Made by a program: the position numbers and the translations under genes
Source of the DNA: Bacteroidota bacterium
GTDB taxonomy: Bacteria; Bacteroidota; Bacteroidia; Bacteroidales; Dysgonomonadaceae
Direction of reading: 5' to 3'
DNA: 64,000 nucleotides
Assembly (NCBI GenBank): GCA_023388315.1
Contig: JAEWGM010000036.1
Span: 124,001-188,000, forward strand
Shown here: positions 52,321 to 60,456 of the stretch, piece by piece
Layout of the letters: every line of letters begins with the position of its first letter
How positions within the stretch are numbered: position 1 is the stretch's first letter
Notes under the pieces: generated by a model
The model's database searches: none
Told to the model about the DNA's origin: nothing
Seen by the model: only the letters and a program-made list of their open reading frames with translations

Positions 52321-52713
52321 ATGACAGGAATCAAAACCCTTGCCGACCTGAAACGCAAACAGGAGGAACTAAAGTCGCTCATCAATTTGAGAGACCAAGC
52401 CGAGAATCCCGAATCGGTAACGCAAATTAAAGTGGCGATGGCTACTTGCGGCATTGCTTCGGGCGCTAAAGATGTGATGGAATATTTTGTGCGGGAACTC
52501 AATGCCAAAGGCATAGACGCGGTAATCACTCAAACCGGATGCATGGGCTATTGCTTTGCCGAGCCCACGGTGGAAATTACGCTTCCCGGAAAAGGGCCGA
52601 TGGTGTTCGGATACGTGGATACGGAAAAAGCCGAGGAAATTATCGAGCGCTACATCAAAGATGGCGAGTTGGTTGACGGCGTAATTCCGCAAAATTACGA
52701 TACCGTAGATTAA
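52321..52713 (+). CDS. Small thioredoxin-like [2Fe-2S] ferredoxin-domain protein (130 aa)
   Basis: An N-terminal helix (ADLKRKQEELKSLINL) is followed by a thioredoxin-like ferredoxin fold with Cys43 (MATCGIASGAKDVM), Cys74 and Cys78 (TGCMGYCFAEP). The second pair fits the C-x3-C of NuoE-type clusters; the first pair is reduced to one Cys, which appears normal for this small-protein family in hydrogenase operons (compare Thermotoga TM1420). It may pass electrons between the sensory protein and HydB or act as a redox sensor. It starts 104 bases after the ATPase gene. Confidence 0.8.
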   Translation: MTGIKTLADLKRKQEELKSLINLRDQAENPESVTQIKVAMATCGIASGAKDVMEYFVRELNAKGIDAVITQTGCMGYCFAEPTVEITLPGKGPMVFGYVDTEKAEEIIERYIKDGELVDGVIPQNYDTVD

Positions 52714-52755
52714 ATCTGCCGCGTTGCCAAAGTTAAACTTTAAAATCATTTATTT

Positions 52756-54579
52756 ATGAGTCAATATAAAATGCATGTTCTCGTTTGTGCCGGCACCGGA
52801 TGCCAATCTTCGCAAAGCGAATTGGTGTATGAGATGCTGCAAGACGAATTAGACAGAAAAGGGCTGCGACAAGATGTTCAGGTTATTCGCACCGGCTGTT
52901 TCGGTTTCTGCGAAAAAGGGCCCATCGTGAAAATCCTGCCCGACAACACGTTTTACACACAAGTGGCTCCGGTGGATGCCAAGGAAATTATTGATGAACA
53001 CATTATTAAAGGGCGCCGTGTAAACAGATTATTGTATTTGAATCCAGAAAACGATGAACACGTGGAAGATTCAAAACACATGGGATTCTACAAAAAACAA
53101 TTGCGCGTAGCGCTCAGGAATTGCGGCACGATTGACCCGGAGAACATCGACGAATCCATTGCCCGCGATGCGTATCAAGCGCTGGGCAAATGCCTTACCG
53201 AGTACTCGCCGCAAGAAACCATCGATGTCATTAAGAAATCGGGGTTGCGTGGCCGCGGCGGCGCCGGATTTCCCACAGGATTGAAATGGGAAATCGCGAG
53301 CAAAAACGATGCCGACGAAAAATACGTGGTATGCAATGCCGACGAAGGCGACCCCGGCGCGTTTATGGATCGCTCCATCCTCGAAGGCGACCCGCATACC
53401 ATTCTCGAAGCTATGGCAATTTGCGGCTATTGCATGAACGCCAGCCAAGGCCTCATTTACATCCGTGCCGAATATCCGTTGGCCATCAAACGATTAAAAA
53501 TAGCCATTCAGCAGGCCAAAGAATACGGCTTGTTGGGTGACAACATTTTCGGAACCGATTTCAGTTTCCACATCAAACTTCGTTATGGCGCCGGCGCCTT
53601 TGTGTGCGGTGAGGAAACATCGCTTATCCATTCCATGGAAGGCAAACGCGGCGAGCCATCCAACAAACCGCCATTTCCTGCCCAAAGCGGATATTTGGGC
53701 AAACCCACCAACGTGAACAATGTGGAAACACTGGCCAATGTGCCGGTAATTATCTTGAAAGGCGCCGATTGGTTTTCGTCCATCGGAACTGAAAAATCCA
53801 AAGGTACCAAAGTGTTTGCGCTGGCAGGGAAAATCAACAACGTGGGGCTCATCGAAGTGCCAATGGGCATCACACTGCGCGAAATCATTTATGAAATCGG
53901 CGGCGGCATCAAAGGCGGAAAGAAATTCAAAGCCGTGCAAACTGGTGGCCCTTCAGGCGGTTGCCTAACCGAAAAGCATTTGGACACGCCCATCGATTAT
54001 GAAAGCCTCACCGCTGCCGGCTCAATGATGGGCTCGGGAGGGATGATTGTGCTGGACGAAGACGATTGTATGGTGTCGGTGGCGAAATTTTATCTCGATT
54101 TCATCGTGGAAGAATCGTGCGGAAAGTGCGCTCCGTGCCGCATAGGCAACAAGCGGCTTTACGAAACCCTTGAGCGCATTACCGACGGAAAAGGCACCGA
54201 AGAAGACCTCAGCAAACTCAGAAACCTGAGCAATGTCATCAAAGACACATCGCTTTGCGGCTTGGGGCAAACATCGCCAAACCCCGTCCTTTCCACCTTG
54301 GATAACTTTATGGAAGAATACAAGGAGCACGTTATCGATAAAAAATGCCGCTCGGGAAAATGCAGAAACTTGCTCTATTACGTTATTAATGATGACGATT
54401 GCGTGGGCTGTATGGCTTGTGTGCGCGTTTGCCCCGTGAACGCCATTACCGGGCAAAAGAAACTCACGCATTATATCCATCAGGACGTGTGCATCAAGTG
54501 CGGCGCTTGTATGGAAAAATGCCAATTCGATGCCATTCACCTGCAATCGGATTATGAACGCATTGAAGTGATGGCGTGA
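52756..54579 (+). CDS. hydB: NADH-binding flavoprotein subunit of [FeFe]-hydrogenase (HydB, NuoF-like, 607 aa)
   Basis: The N-terminal thioredoxin-like [2Fe-2S] domain has Cys11, Cys16, Cys48 and Cys52. The NuoF core carries the NADH loop (GLRGRGGAGFPTGLKW), FMN region (YGAGAFVCGEETSLIHSMEGKRGEPSNKP with its GAG) and an N3-type 4Fe-4S site (ESCGKCAPCRIG ... SLCGLGQ). Two C-terminal ferredoxin clusters follow (CVGCMACVRVCP, CIKCGACMEKC). This is the HydB layout of trimeric electron-bifurcating hydrogenases, which couple NADH and reduced ferredoxin to H2. HydA and HydC follow downstream. Confidence 0.93.
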   Translation: MSQYKMHVLVCAGTGCQSSQSELVYEMLQDELDRKGLRQDVQVIRTGCFGFCEKGPIVKILPDNTFYTQVAPVDAKEIIDEHIIKGRRVNRLLYLNPENDEHVEDSKHMGFYKKQLRVALRNCGTIDPENIDESIARDAYQALGKCLTEYSPQETIDVIKKSGLRGRGGAGFPTGLKWEIASKNDADEKYVVCNADEGDPGAFMDRSILEGDPHTILEAMAICGYCMNASQGLIYIRAEYPLAIKRLKIAIQQAKEYGLLGDNIFGTDFSFHIKLRYGAGAFVCGEETSLIHSMEGKRGEPSNKPPFPAQSGYLGKPTNVNNVETLANVPVIILKGADWFSSIGTEKSKGTKVFALAGKINNVGLIEVPMGITLREIIYEIGGGIKGGKKFKAVQTGGPSGGCLTEKHLDTPIDYESLTAAGSMMGSGGMIVLDEDDCMVSVAKFYLDFIVEESCGKCAPCRIGNKRLYETLERITDGKGTEEDLSKLRNLSNVIKDTSLCGLGQTSPNPVLSTLDNFMEEYKEHVIDKKCRSGKCRNLLYYVINDDDCVGCMACVRVCPVNAITGQKKLTHYIHQDVCIKCGACMEKCQFDAIHLQSDYERIEVMA

Positions 54580-54647
54580 GAAAATATGATCTGTAAACCC
54601 CTATTATCCATTTTTCTCAGAAGACGTTTAAAGTCGGATGCACTTTT

Positions 54648-55112
54648 CCCCCTTGGAGAAGGGGGATTAAGGGGGATTGAAAAATTAAAGTCTGAAAATG
54701 CAAGAAAAGTCGTTATATAACAAATCATTGAAATCCTTATCTCGCGGGCTAAGAAATAATGCTACGTTAGGCGAAATACTTTTGTGGGATAAGCTTTTAA
54801 AAGCAAAAGGCACAGGGTATCAGTTCAACAGGCAATATTCAATGCAGTTAGATGACTTGAATATCATTGTCGACTTTATTTGCAGAAAACTAAAATTGAT
54901 CATTGAAATTGATGGTTATTCTCACAATTTCAAATACGATGAAGATAGCGTTAGAGACCGAAAGTTGAAGGATGTCGGATATACTGTTTTAAGATTTTCG
55001 GAACAGCGAATCAGATATGATATAGATAATGTAGCGGCAGAAATTCAAACAATGATTGAAGAATTGGAAGAGAAATAAAGTTCAATCCCCCTAACCCCCT
55101 TCTCCAAGGGGG
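54648..55112. mobile_element. DUF559 cassette framed by inverted repeats, inserted between hydB and hydA
   Basis: The left repeat (54648-54682) reads CCCCCTTGGAGAAGGGGG, then ATTAAGGGGGATTGAA. The right repeat (55081-55112) is its inverted copy: TTCAATCCCCC, TAA, then CCCCCTTCTCCAAGGGGG. Each holds a 7-bp hairpin of its own. The enclosed gene occupies almost the whole space, with the right repeat starting two bases after its stop codon. The unit (about 465 bp) splits an otherwise conserved hydB-hydA pair. Confidence 0.6.
54698..55078 (+). CDS. DUF559 endonuclease-like protein (126 aa)
   Basis: This DUF559/Vsr-like PD-(D/E)xK fold is recognised from LSRGLRNNATLGEILLWDKLLKAKGTGYQFNRQY, the catalytic stretch IIVDFICRKLKLIIEIDG (Asp ... 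Glu-x-Asp) and the closing RKLKDVGYTVLRFSEQRI. Such proteins are thought to be small nucleases, but their biological role is unknown. It is unrelated to hydrogenase function and sits in the hydrogenase operon inside an inverted-repeat frame, which suggests late insertion. Length is normal and the frame is intact. Confidence 0.85.
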   Translation: MQEKSLYNKSLKSLSRGLRNNATLGEILLWDKLLKAKGTGYQFNRQYSMQLDDLNIIVDFICRKLKLIIEIDGYSHNFKYDEDSVRDRKLKDVGYTVLRFSEQRIRYDIDNVAAEIQTMIEELEEK

Positions 55113-55197
55113 AGATTTGGAGGTGGATATACTTTTTCCACTTGAAAAAGGAGCAAGGGGCTTGAAAGACAATACAAGAAGTTAGAAATATAAAACT

Positions 55198-56979
55198 ATG
55201 CAAAAAATAACACTAACAATAGACAAGAAAAAAGTACAGGTAGAAAAAGGCACTACCATACTGAAAGCCGCCCGGCAAGCAGGCGTGGAAATACCAACCC
55301 TATGCCATTTTGAGCTTTGCGACATGGGCATTGAAAACAAACCCGGCGGTTGCCGCATATGCGTGGTGGAGGTGGAAGGACGCCGAAACCTGGCGCCATC
55401 GTGTATGACCGAAGCGCAAGACGGCATGGTTATTCAAACGCACAGCACACGTGTATTGAATGCCCGTACAACCGTTTTAAAACTCATCATATCCGATCAC
55501 CCATTCGACTGTTTGGTGTGCGCCAAATCAGGTCAATGCGAACTGCAAAGCCTTGCTACGCAATTTGGAATCAGAAGCTTACCATACGAGGGAGAACAAT
55601 CGCATTACCGAAAAGACACCTCACCGTCTATTATTCGCGAAGTAGATAAATGCGTTATGTGCCGCCGGTGCGAAATGATGTGCAACGAAGTGCAAACCGT
55701 CGGTGCGCTTTCGGCGGTAAACCGCGGATTTATGTCGGTGGTGGCGCCCGCTTTTGAGATGAACTTGGAAGATTCGCCCTGTACGTATTGTGGACAATGT
55801 GTGTCGGTATGCCCTACAGGCGCCCTCACCGAGGTGGACCACTCCAACGATGTGTTGCGCACACTTACCGATCCCACCAAAACCGTGGTGGTGCAAACCG
55901 CTCCCGCCGTTCGTGCCGCATTGGGCGAGGAATTTGGACTGGAGCCGGGCTCACTGGTAACCGGAAAAATGGTGGCCGCGCTACGCGAATTGGGTTTCGA
56001 TTATGTATTCGATACCGATTTCAGCGCCGACCTTACCATTATGGAAGAAGGAACCGAGCTGCTTAACCGAATCAAAGGGCATTTGGCGGGTAACGAATCG
56101 GTACGGTTACCGATTTTGACATCGTGTTGCCCGGGCTGGGTAAATTTCTTTGAACACAACTTCCCCGATTTGCTGGATGTTCCTTCCACGGCGAAATCGC
56201 CACAACAAATGTTTGGCGCGATAGCCAAATCGTATTTCGCTGAGAAAATCGGGGTCGACCGCAAAGATTTGGTGGTGGTTTCCGTGATGCCGTGCTTGGC
56301 GAAAAAATATGAATGCCAACGCGATGAATTTAAGGTAGATGGCAACCCCGATGTGGATTACTCAATTTCCACACGCGAGTTGGCAGCGTTCATTAAACAA
56401 GCCAATATCGATTTTCTGAATTTGCCGGAAGAAGATTTCGACGACCCGCTGGGCGAATCCACCGGCGCGGCCGTTATTTTTGGTAATACCGGAGGCGTTA
56501 TTGAAGCGGCTTGCCGCACGGCGTATGAATTGTACACAGGCAAAACGCTTGAAAAAGTGGAGTTCACCGAATTGCGCGGAATGGAAGGCATTCGCTCCGC
56601 CACGGTAGATTTCGATGGGTTGAAACTCAACATCGGCATCGCCCACGGATTGGGCAACGCCCGAAAATTGCTGGACGATGTGCGCGCCGGAAAATCGGAA
56701 TATCACGCCATCGAGGTCATGGCTTGTCCCGGCGGATGCATCGGCGGAGGCGGCCAACCGCATCATCATGGCAAGAGCGAAATCCTTGCCAAACGCGCGG
56801 CGGCCATCTACACGGAAGATGAACGGAAAACCATTCGCAAATCGCATCAAAACCCGTCTATCATCCGCTTGTATAACGATTATTTAGGATTGCCCGGAAG
56901 CCAAATGGCGCACAATTTATTGCATACGCGTTATTTTGAGAAAAGCAACGAGGTGACGATTAATTTGCATAGTAATTAG
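55198..56979 (+). CDS. hydA: Catalytic [FeFe]-hydrogenase subunit (HydA, 593 aa)
   Basis: Domains in order: N-terminal [2Fe-2S] (Cys36, 52, 55, 69), His-Cys 4Fe-4S site (His101, Cys105, 108, 114), two ferredoxin clusters (Cys152-162, Cys195-205), H-cluster domain with TSCCPGW (proton-relay Cys310, ligand Cys311), MPCLAKK (Cys366) and VMACPGGCIGGGGQP (Cys510, Cys514), and the small-subunit-like tail (RAAAIYTEDE to about 580). All catalytic residues are intact, in contrast to the HydS-like protein. The M3 domain set with HydB and HydC points to the NADH/ferredoxin-linked bifurcating class. Confidence 0.96.
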   Translation: MQKITLTIDKKKVQVEKGTTILKAARQAGVEIPTLCHFELCDMGIENKPGGCRICVVEVEGRRNLAPSCMTEAQDGMVIQTHSTRVLNARTTVLKLIISDHPFDCLVCAKSGQCELQSLATQFGIRSLPYEGEQSHYRKDTSPSIIREVDKCVMCRRCEMMCNEVQTVGALSAVNRGFMSVVAPAFEMNLEDSPCTYCGQCVSVCPTGALTEVDHSNDVLRTLTDPTKTVVVQTAPAVRAALGEEFGLEPGSLVTGKMVAALRELGFDYVFDTDFSADLTIMEEGTELLNRIKGHLAGNESVRLPILTSCCPGWVNFFEHNFPDLLDVPSTAKSPQQMFGAIAKSYFAEKIGVDRKDLVVVSVMPCLAKKYECQRDEFKVDGNPDVDYSISTRELAAFIKQANIDFLNLPEEDFDDPLGESTGAAVIFGNTGGVIEAACRTAYELYTGKTLEKVEFTELRGMEGIRSATVDFDGLKLNIGIAHGLGNARKLLDDVRAGKSEYHAIEVMACPGGCIGGGGQPHHHGKSEILAKRAAAIYTEDERKTIRKSHQNPSIIRLYNDYLGLPGSQMAHNLLHTRYFEKSNEVTINLHSN

Positions 56980-56989
56980 GGGTTTAAAG

Positions 56990-57031
56990 TTCAGAGTTCA
57001 AGGTTTAGTGTTCAACGTTCAGGGTTCAGTG
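56990..57031. repeat. Degenerate GTTCAnnGTT tract between hydA and hydC
   Basis: Imperfect copies of GTTCAGAGTTCAAGG, TAGTGTTCAACG and TTCAGGGTTCAG lie head to tail. This is another low-complexity intergenic repeat class. Confidence 0.5.
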
Positions 57032-57057
57032 TAACCCGCAACAAAAAAAGTAAAAAC

Positions 57058-57609
57058 ATGAGTCAAAAATTAACCATAGCGCCCGAGGTTTTCACGTATA
57101 TGGAAAGAACGGCTGGCACCGACGGCGTGGAAGTGAAAGTGAACCTTCCGAAAGAAAAGGTGGACAAAATAAACGAAATCTGCAACGCCCACAACAACGA
57201 TCCGGGCGAGCTGATTAATGTGCTGCACGAAACGCAGCAAGAGTTTGGCTACTTGCCGGCCGAGGTGCAAGACGTTATCGCGCACAACCTGCACATATCG
57301 GTGGCGCACGTGTATGGCGTGGTAACGTTCTACTCTTATTTTACCATGACGCCCAAAGGCGAGCACCCGATTTCCATTTGCACGGGAACGGCCTGCTATG
57401 TGCGTGGCGCAGAAAAAGTGTTGGATGAATTTAAGAAAGAATTGAACCTAAATGTAGGCGAAACCACACCCGATGGCAAATTCTCCATCAACTGTTTGCG
57501 CTGTGTAGGCGCATGCGGTTTGGCGCCGGTAGTGCTTGTTGGTGAACGGGTTTATGGCCGTGTGTCGCCCGATGGCGTGAAAGCCATTTTGGATGAGTAC
57601 AGGAAATAG
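57058..57609 (+). CDS. hydC: Thioredoxin-like [2Fe-2S] subunit of the hydrogenase (HydC, NuoE-like, 183 aa)
   Basis: NuoE/24-kDa-type fold: a helical N-terminal part (LINVLHETQQEFGYLPAEVQDVIA), VYGVVTFYSYFTM, then the cluster ligands in CTGTACYVRGAEKV (C-x4-C) and NCLRCVGACGLAPVV (final C-x3-C). It completes the HydABC trimer and relays electrons with HydB. A position after hydA is less common than hydC-hydB-hydA; here the small ferredoxin gene takes the place before hydB. A REP palindrome ends the operon 31 bases downstream. Confidence 0.94.
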   Translation: MSQKLTIAPEVFTYMERTAGTDGVEVKVNLPKEKVDKINEICNAHNNDPGELINVLHETQQEFGYLPAEVQDVIAHNLHISVAHVYGVVTFYSYFTMTPKGEHPISICTGTACYVRGAEKVLDEFKKELNLNVGETTPDGKFSINCLRCVGACGLAPVVLVGERVYGRVSPDGVKAILDEYRK

Positions 57610-57639
57610 CCCCGGGCTGTTTAATATTTTTATAGGGTG

Positions 57640-57667
57640 GTAGAGACGTTGCATGCAACGTCTCTAC
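57640..57667. repeat. Single REP-like palindrome between convergent hydC and DUF2891 genes
   Basis: A perfect 28-bp palindrome (arm GTAGAGACGTTGCA and its complement). It belongs to the same family as the clusters around the tyrosine transposase 29 kb away and the copy at 22299. It abuts the DUF2891 stop codon and probably acts as the terminator for both genes. Confidence 0.85.
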
Positions 57668-58747
57668 TTAATCCAGCGCCATCATCGCAAAAGACGCCAG
57701 CCAGTGGTCGCCGCCGTAGTTTCCTTCAAAAATCAGCGGCAGCGCGTTATGCAAAAGCTTTTCTGCGGTTTGGATCAGGTGTCGTTTTTCCGGATGGCTA
57801 TCGGGAAGCGCTGCTGCGATGCCTTTCATACACCACGCGCGCGAAAACGACAAGCCCACCAGGTGCACGGTCAGAAAATCGTTTAAATCGCTTACCACGG
57901 GAATTTGGCTTACGTTGTTCAATCCTTCCGGTGTATAAAATGCGTTGAACCAAACGGTAAATTCTTCGCGCGACAAAATTCTTCTCATTAAATCAGCTAT
58001 TTGCAGACTGGGGGAGAAGAAATCCGCTCCGTCGGGTTCTAGATGCGCCGGTGTTTGCGTGTCTTTGCCATAGAAATAAACCGATTTCTCTATCAAATTC
58101 TTTTCAAAATCGTAATGTCCTGTCGCCCGCGCCCAATCAATGGCGAATGCCAATGCGAATGCCGAGTTGGGGTGCACGCCTGTGCGATTGGGGTAGGTTT
58201 GTTTGGGCAGGTAATCTTCCCACATCGATACGATTTTCTCTGTTAGCGGCCGAAGATTTTCGTGCCATTCACGCGCTAAGGGATGATCCCACGCCGTTAA
58301 TTCTTCATCCAATTTCAGAATCCACGCCCAGCCATACGTGCGTTCAAAGTGATTAGCCAATTCGTATTTTGTGAAATAAGCCGCTTCCGTTTCAATGTTT
58401 GCTTTGGTTAATGTACTGTTAAGCACCTGGATAATGTTCTCTCGGTTAGCGAGTTGTGGTTTTGTCCTGAGTAATCGGATAAGCATCCAATGCCCATGCA
58501 CGCTGCTGTGCCAGTCGAAACATCCATAAAAAGCCGGATGCAGTTGGCGTGGCGAGAGCGGTACCTCACCTGCGTGGTTGATAATGTGCCCCGTTTTGTT
58601 GGGATATTCCTGCGAAATGCAGTGCAGCGGCAATTGTGAAAGTTTCATCGCAATGTCGTGCGATAAAACCGGGGCGTCTTGGGCAAGCACGTTGGCAAAA
58701 AACGCGTTGCAGAAAATAATAGCAATAAGGGAGAAATGTTTTTTCAT
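57668..58747 (-). CDS. DUF2891 family secreted protein (359 aa)
   Basis: A signal peptide (MKKHFSLIAIIFCNAFFANVLAQ) precedes an all-helical, probably (alpha/alpha)-barrel protein with HPAFYGCFDWHSSVHGHWML, ERTYGWAWILKLDEEL, LEPDGADFFSPSLQIADLM and GNYGGDHWLASFAMMAL. These are the signatures of DUF2891, a family of unknown function distantly resembling sugar-active toroids. It is convergent with the hydrogenase operon and shows no functional link to it. Confidence 0.85.
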   Translation of the reverse strand: MKKHFSLIAIIFCNAFFANVLAQDAPVLSHDIAMKLSQLPLHCISQEYPNKTGHIINHAGEVPLSPRQLHPAFYGCFDWHSSVHGHWMLIRLLRTKPQLANRENIIQVLNSTLTKANIETEAAYFTKYELANHFERTYGWAWILKLDEELTAWDHPLAREWHENLRPLTEKIVSMWEDYLPKQTYPNRTGVHPNSAFALAFAIDWARATGHYDFEKNLIEKSVYFYGKDTQTPAHLEPDGADFFSPSLQIADLMRRILSREEFTVWFNAFYTPEGLNNVSQIPVVSDLNDFLTVHLVGLSFSRAWCMKGIAAALPDSHPEKRHLIQTAEKLLHNALPLIFEGNYGGDHWLASFAMMALD

Positions 58748-58819
58748 ATCAAGGGTTAATTTTGGGTTTCAAAGATAATTGATTTATTCCATATAGCGCT
58801 TCTTTAATTGCATTCGCCA

Positions 58820-59380
58820 CTATGTGCGTTTCAACAATACTGCGCGGCTAAAAAAGAACTTCGGGCGCTGCACGATATGTAATCCCACTTCCATAGCGAT
58901 GTTGGTTATAGCGCGAAATTCACTCTTTGGTACATGCCCTTTTTGCTCTGCAATAAGCATGCGCCCTCCGGGTTTTAGCAGCGAGGTTAATTCAAGCAAG
59001 ACGCTCGTTTTTTGCAGAACCTCATGAATTGAGTAGAAGAGAAGAATAAAATCGGCTTTTTCGTGCAGTCCAACGCTATCGGAAGTGCACTTGTACAATT
59101 GAACGCGTTTTTCAAATGCCCTACCGACGATTTTTCTTTGTACAATATCCAACATGCCTTGCTGCACATCTACTGCTATGATTTTTCCTTTATCACCCAC
59201 CAAGTTGGCTAATTCAAGGGTGAAAAATCCCGGGCCGCAACCGAAATCAATTACTGTCATTCCTTCACGAATGTATTTCTTTAATATTCTTCGTGGTTGA
59301 TGAAAAAGTTTGCGAAAAGCGCCTTCTAATTGGGATGCTTTTTCCACAGGGTGAATTGTGTGAGGCCTTTTTATTGTCAT
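58820..59380 (-). CDS. Class I SAM-dependent methyltransferase (186 aa)
   Basis: Rossmann-type methyltransferase: motif I IDFGCGPGFFTLELA, the acidic residue after strand 2 in IAVDVQQGML, FILLFYSIHEVL after strand 4 and LLKPGGRMLIAEQ (post-motif III). The substrate is unknown. Its ATG overlaps the hydE stop by four bases, so it is the last gene of the maturation operon; whether it takes part in hydrogenase maturation cannot be told. Confidence 0.82.
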   Translation of the reverse strand: MTIKRPHTIHPVEKASQLEGAFRKLFHQPRRILKKYIREGMTVIDFGCGPGFFTLELANLVGDKGKIIAVDVQQGMLDIVQRKIVGRAFEKRVQLYKCTSDSVGLHEKADFILLFYSIHEVLQKTSVLLELTSLLKPGGRMLIAEQKGHVPKSEFRAITNIAMEVGLHIVQRPKFFFSRAVLLKRT

Positions 59381-60456
59381 TGTGTTTTCTGATGGTAATG
59401 CTTGGAATTTCCTTGCTTGAAATAGCCAATCTGATGCCCGATTTTTTTAAGCTGTTCTTCTAAGAACTTCAAATCGTCCTCATCGCTGTTCTTAGAAACA
59501 GGTTTGTTCTCGTAGAGAAAATAATCGTCGCGGTGTTTTTTCGGTGTAATATTGGGCATCAGCACGTTGGCACCTATTTGTATGGCACGTTCACGACCGC
59601 CTTTTTCGATGGCTTGCAGAGCCGTGGTAGCGGCAATGTTGATATCGGGCATCAGCAGGCGAAGCAGGGCGACCATTTTCAGACTTAAATTCAATCTGTC
59701 TTGGAGCGGGAGGAGTTGAGATTTGTAAGCGTATAGCGGCGTATTTTCGTGTTCGATATAGGGCCCCATTCCGCACATATCTATATCCAAGTGTTTCATA
59801 AACAGCAAATCGTTGGCCAAATGCTCTTCTGTTTGAAAGGGCAGCCCAATCATCACGCCCGTTCCCACCTGATAGCCGATTTTCTTTAATCGCTCCAACG
59901 CGGCAACGCGGTTTTTGTAACTGTGGGCGAATGTATCTGGATGAATTTTTTCGTAAAGCTCCGGCGTGGACGACTCAATGCGAAGCAGATATCTGTGAGC
60001 GCCGCTCTCAAACCATCGGCGGTAAACTTCTTCCGATTGTTCGCCGCACGAAAGTGTAATGCCTATTTCGCCCTTTGTTATCCGCTTCGCTTCTTTCAGA
60101 ATGGAGTCGATTTGTTCGGTAAACGATTTCGAGGCAAGCTCTCCCGATTGTATCGCCACCGAACCAAATCCGTTTTCGTAAACAAACCGGATGGCATTCA
60201 AAACTTCATCCTTGGTAAGGCAATACCGACGGGTTTGGGGGTTTTCGCGACGGATGCCGCAATAGTAACAGTTCTTTTCGCAAATGTTGGAAAACTCAAT
60301 CAACCCGCGCAAGTAAACGGTGTTGCCAACATTTTCTTCTTTAATTTTCGCCGCGTGTTTAAAAAGCGCCGTTTCATCGTCGCCCGACGTCAATAACAAC
60401 CGTGTTAGCGCTTCTTTCGACAGTCCTTTTTCTCGCAAAACAGATAGGTCAATCAT
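59377..60456 (-). CDS. hydE: [FeFe]-hydrogenase maturase HydE, radical SAM (359 aa)
   Basis: Radical SAM motif Cys59-x3-Cys63-x2-Cys66 in FSNICEKNCYYCGIR. Further HydE features are VAIQSGE, ITLSCGEQSEEVYRRWFESGAHRYLLRIESS and GTGVMIGLPFQT, with an N-terminal helical extension like that of BioB-family relatives. HydE acts with HydG and HydF to build the [2Fe] part of the H-cluster, probably processing an Fe-cysteine complex. It is coupled by four-base overlaps to the HAD gene upstream and the methyltransferase downstream. Confidence 0.95.
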   Translation of the reverse strand: MIDLSVLREKGLSKEALTRLLLTSGDDETALFKHAAKIKEENVGNTVYLRGLIEFSNICEKNCYYCGIRRENPQTRRYCLTKDEVLNAIRFVYENGFGSVAIQSGELASKSFTEQIDSILKEAKRITKGEIGITLSCGEQSEEVYRRWFESGAHRYLLRIESSTPELYEKIHPDTFAHSYKNRVAALERLKKIGYQVGTGVMIGLPFQTEEHLANDLLFMKHLDIDMCGMGPYIEHENTPLYAYKSQLLPLQDRLNLSLKMVALLRLLMPDINIAATTALQAIEKGGRERAIQIGANVLMPNITPKKHRDDYFLYENKPVSKNSDEDDLKFLEEQLKKIGHQIGYFKQGNSKHYHQKTQ

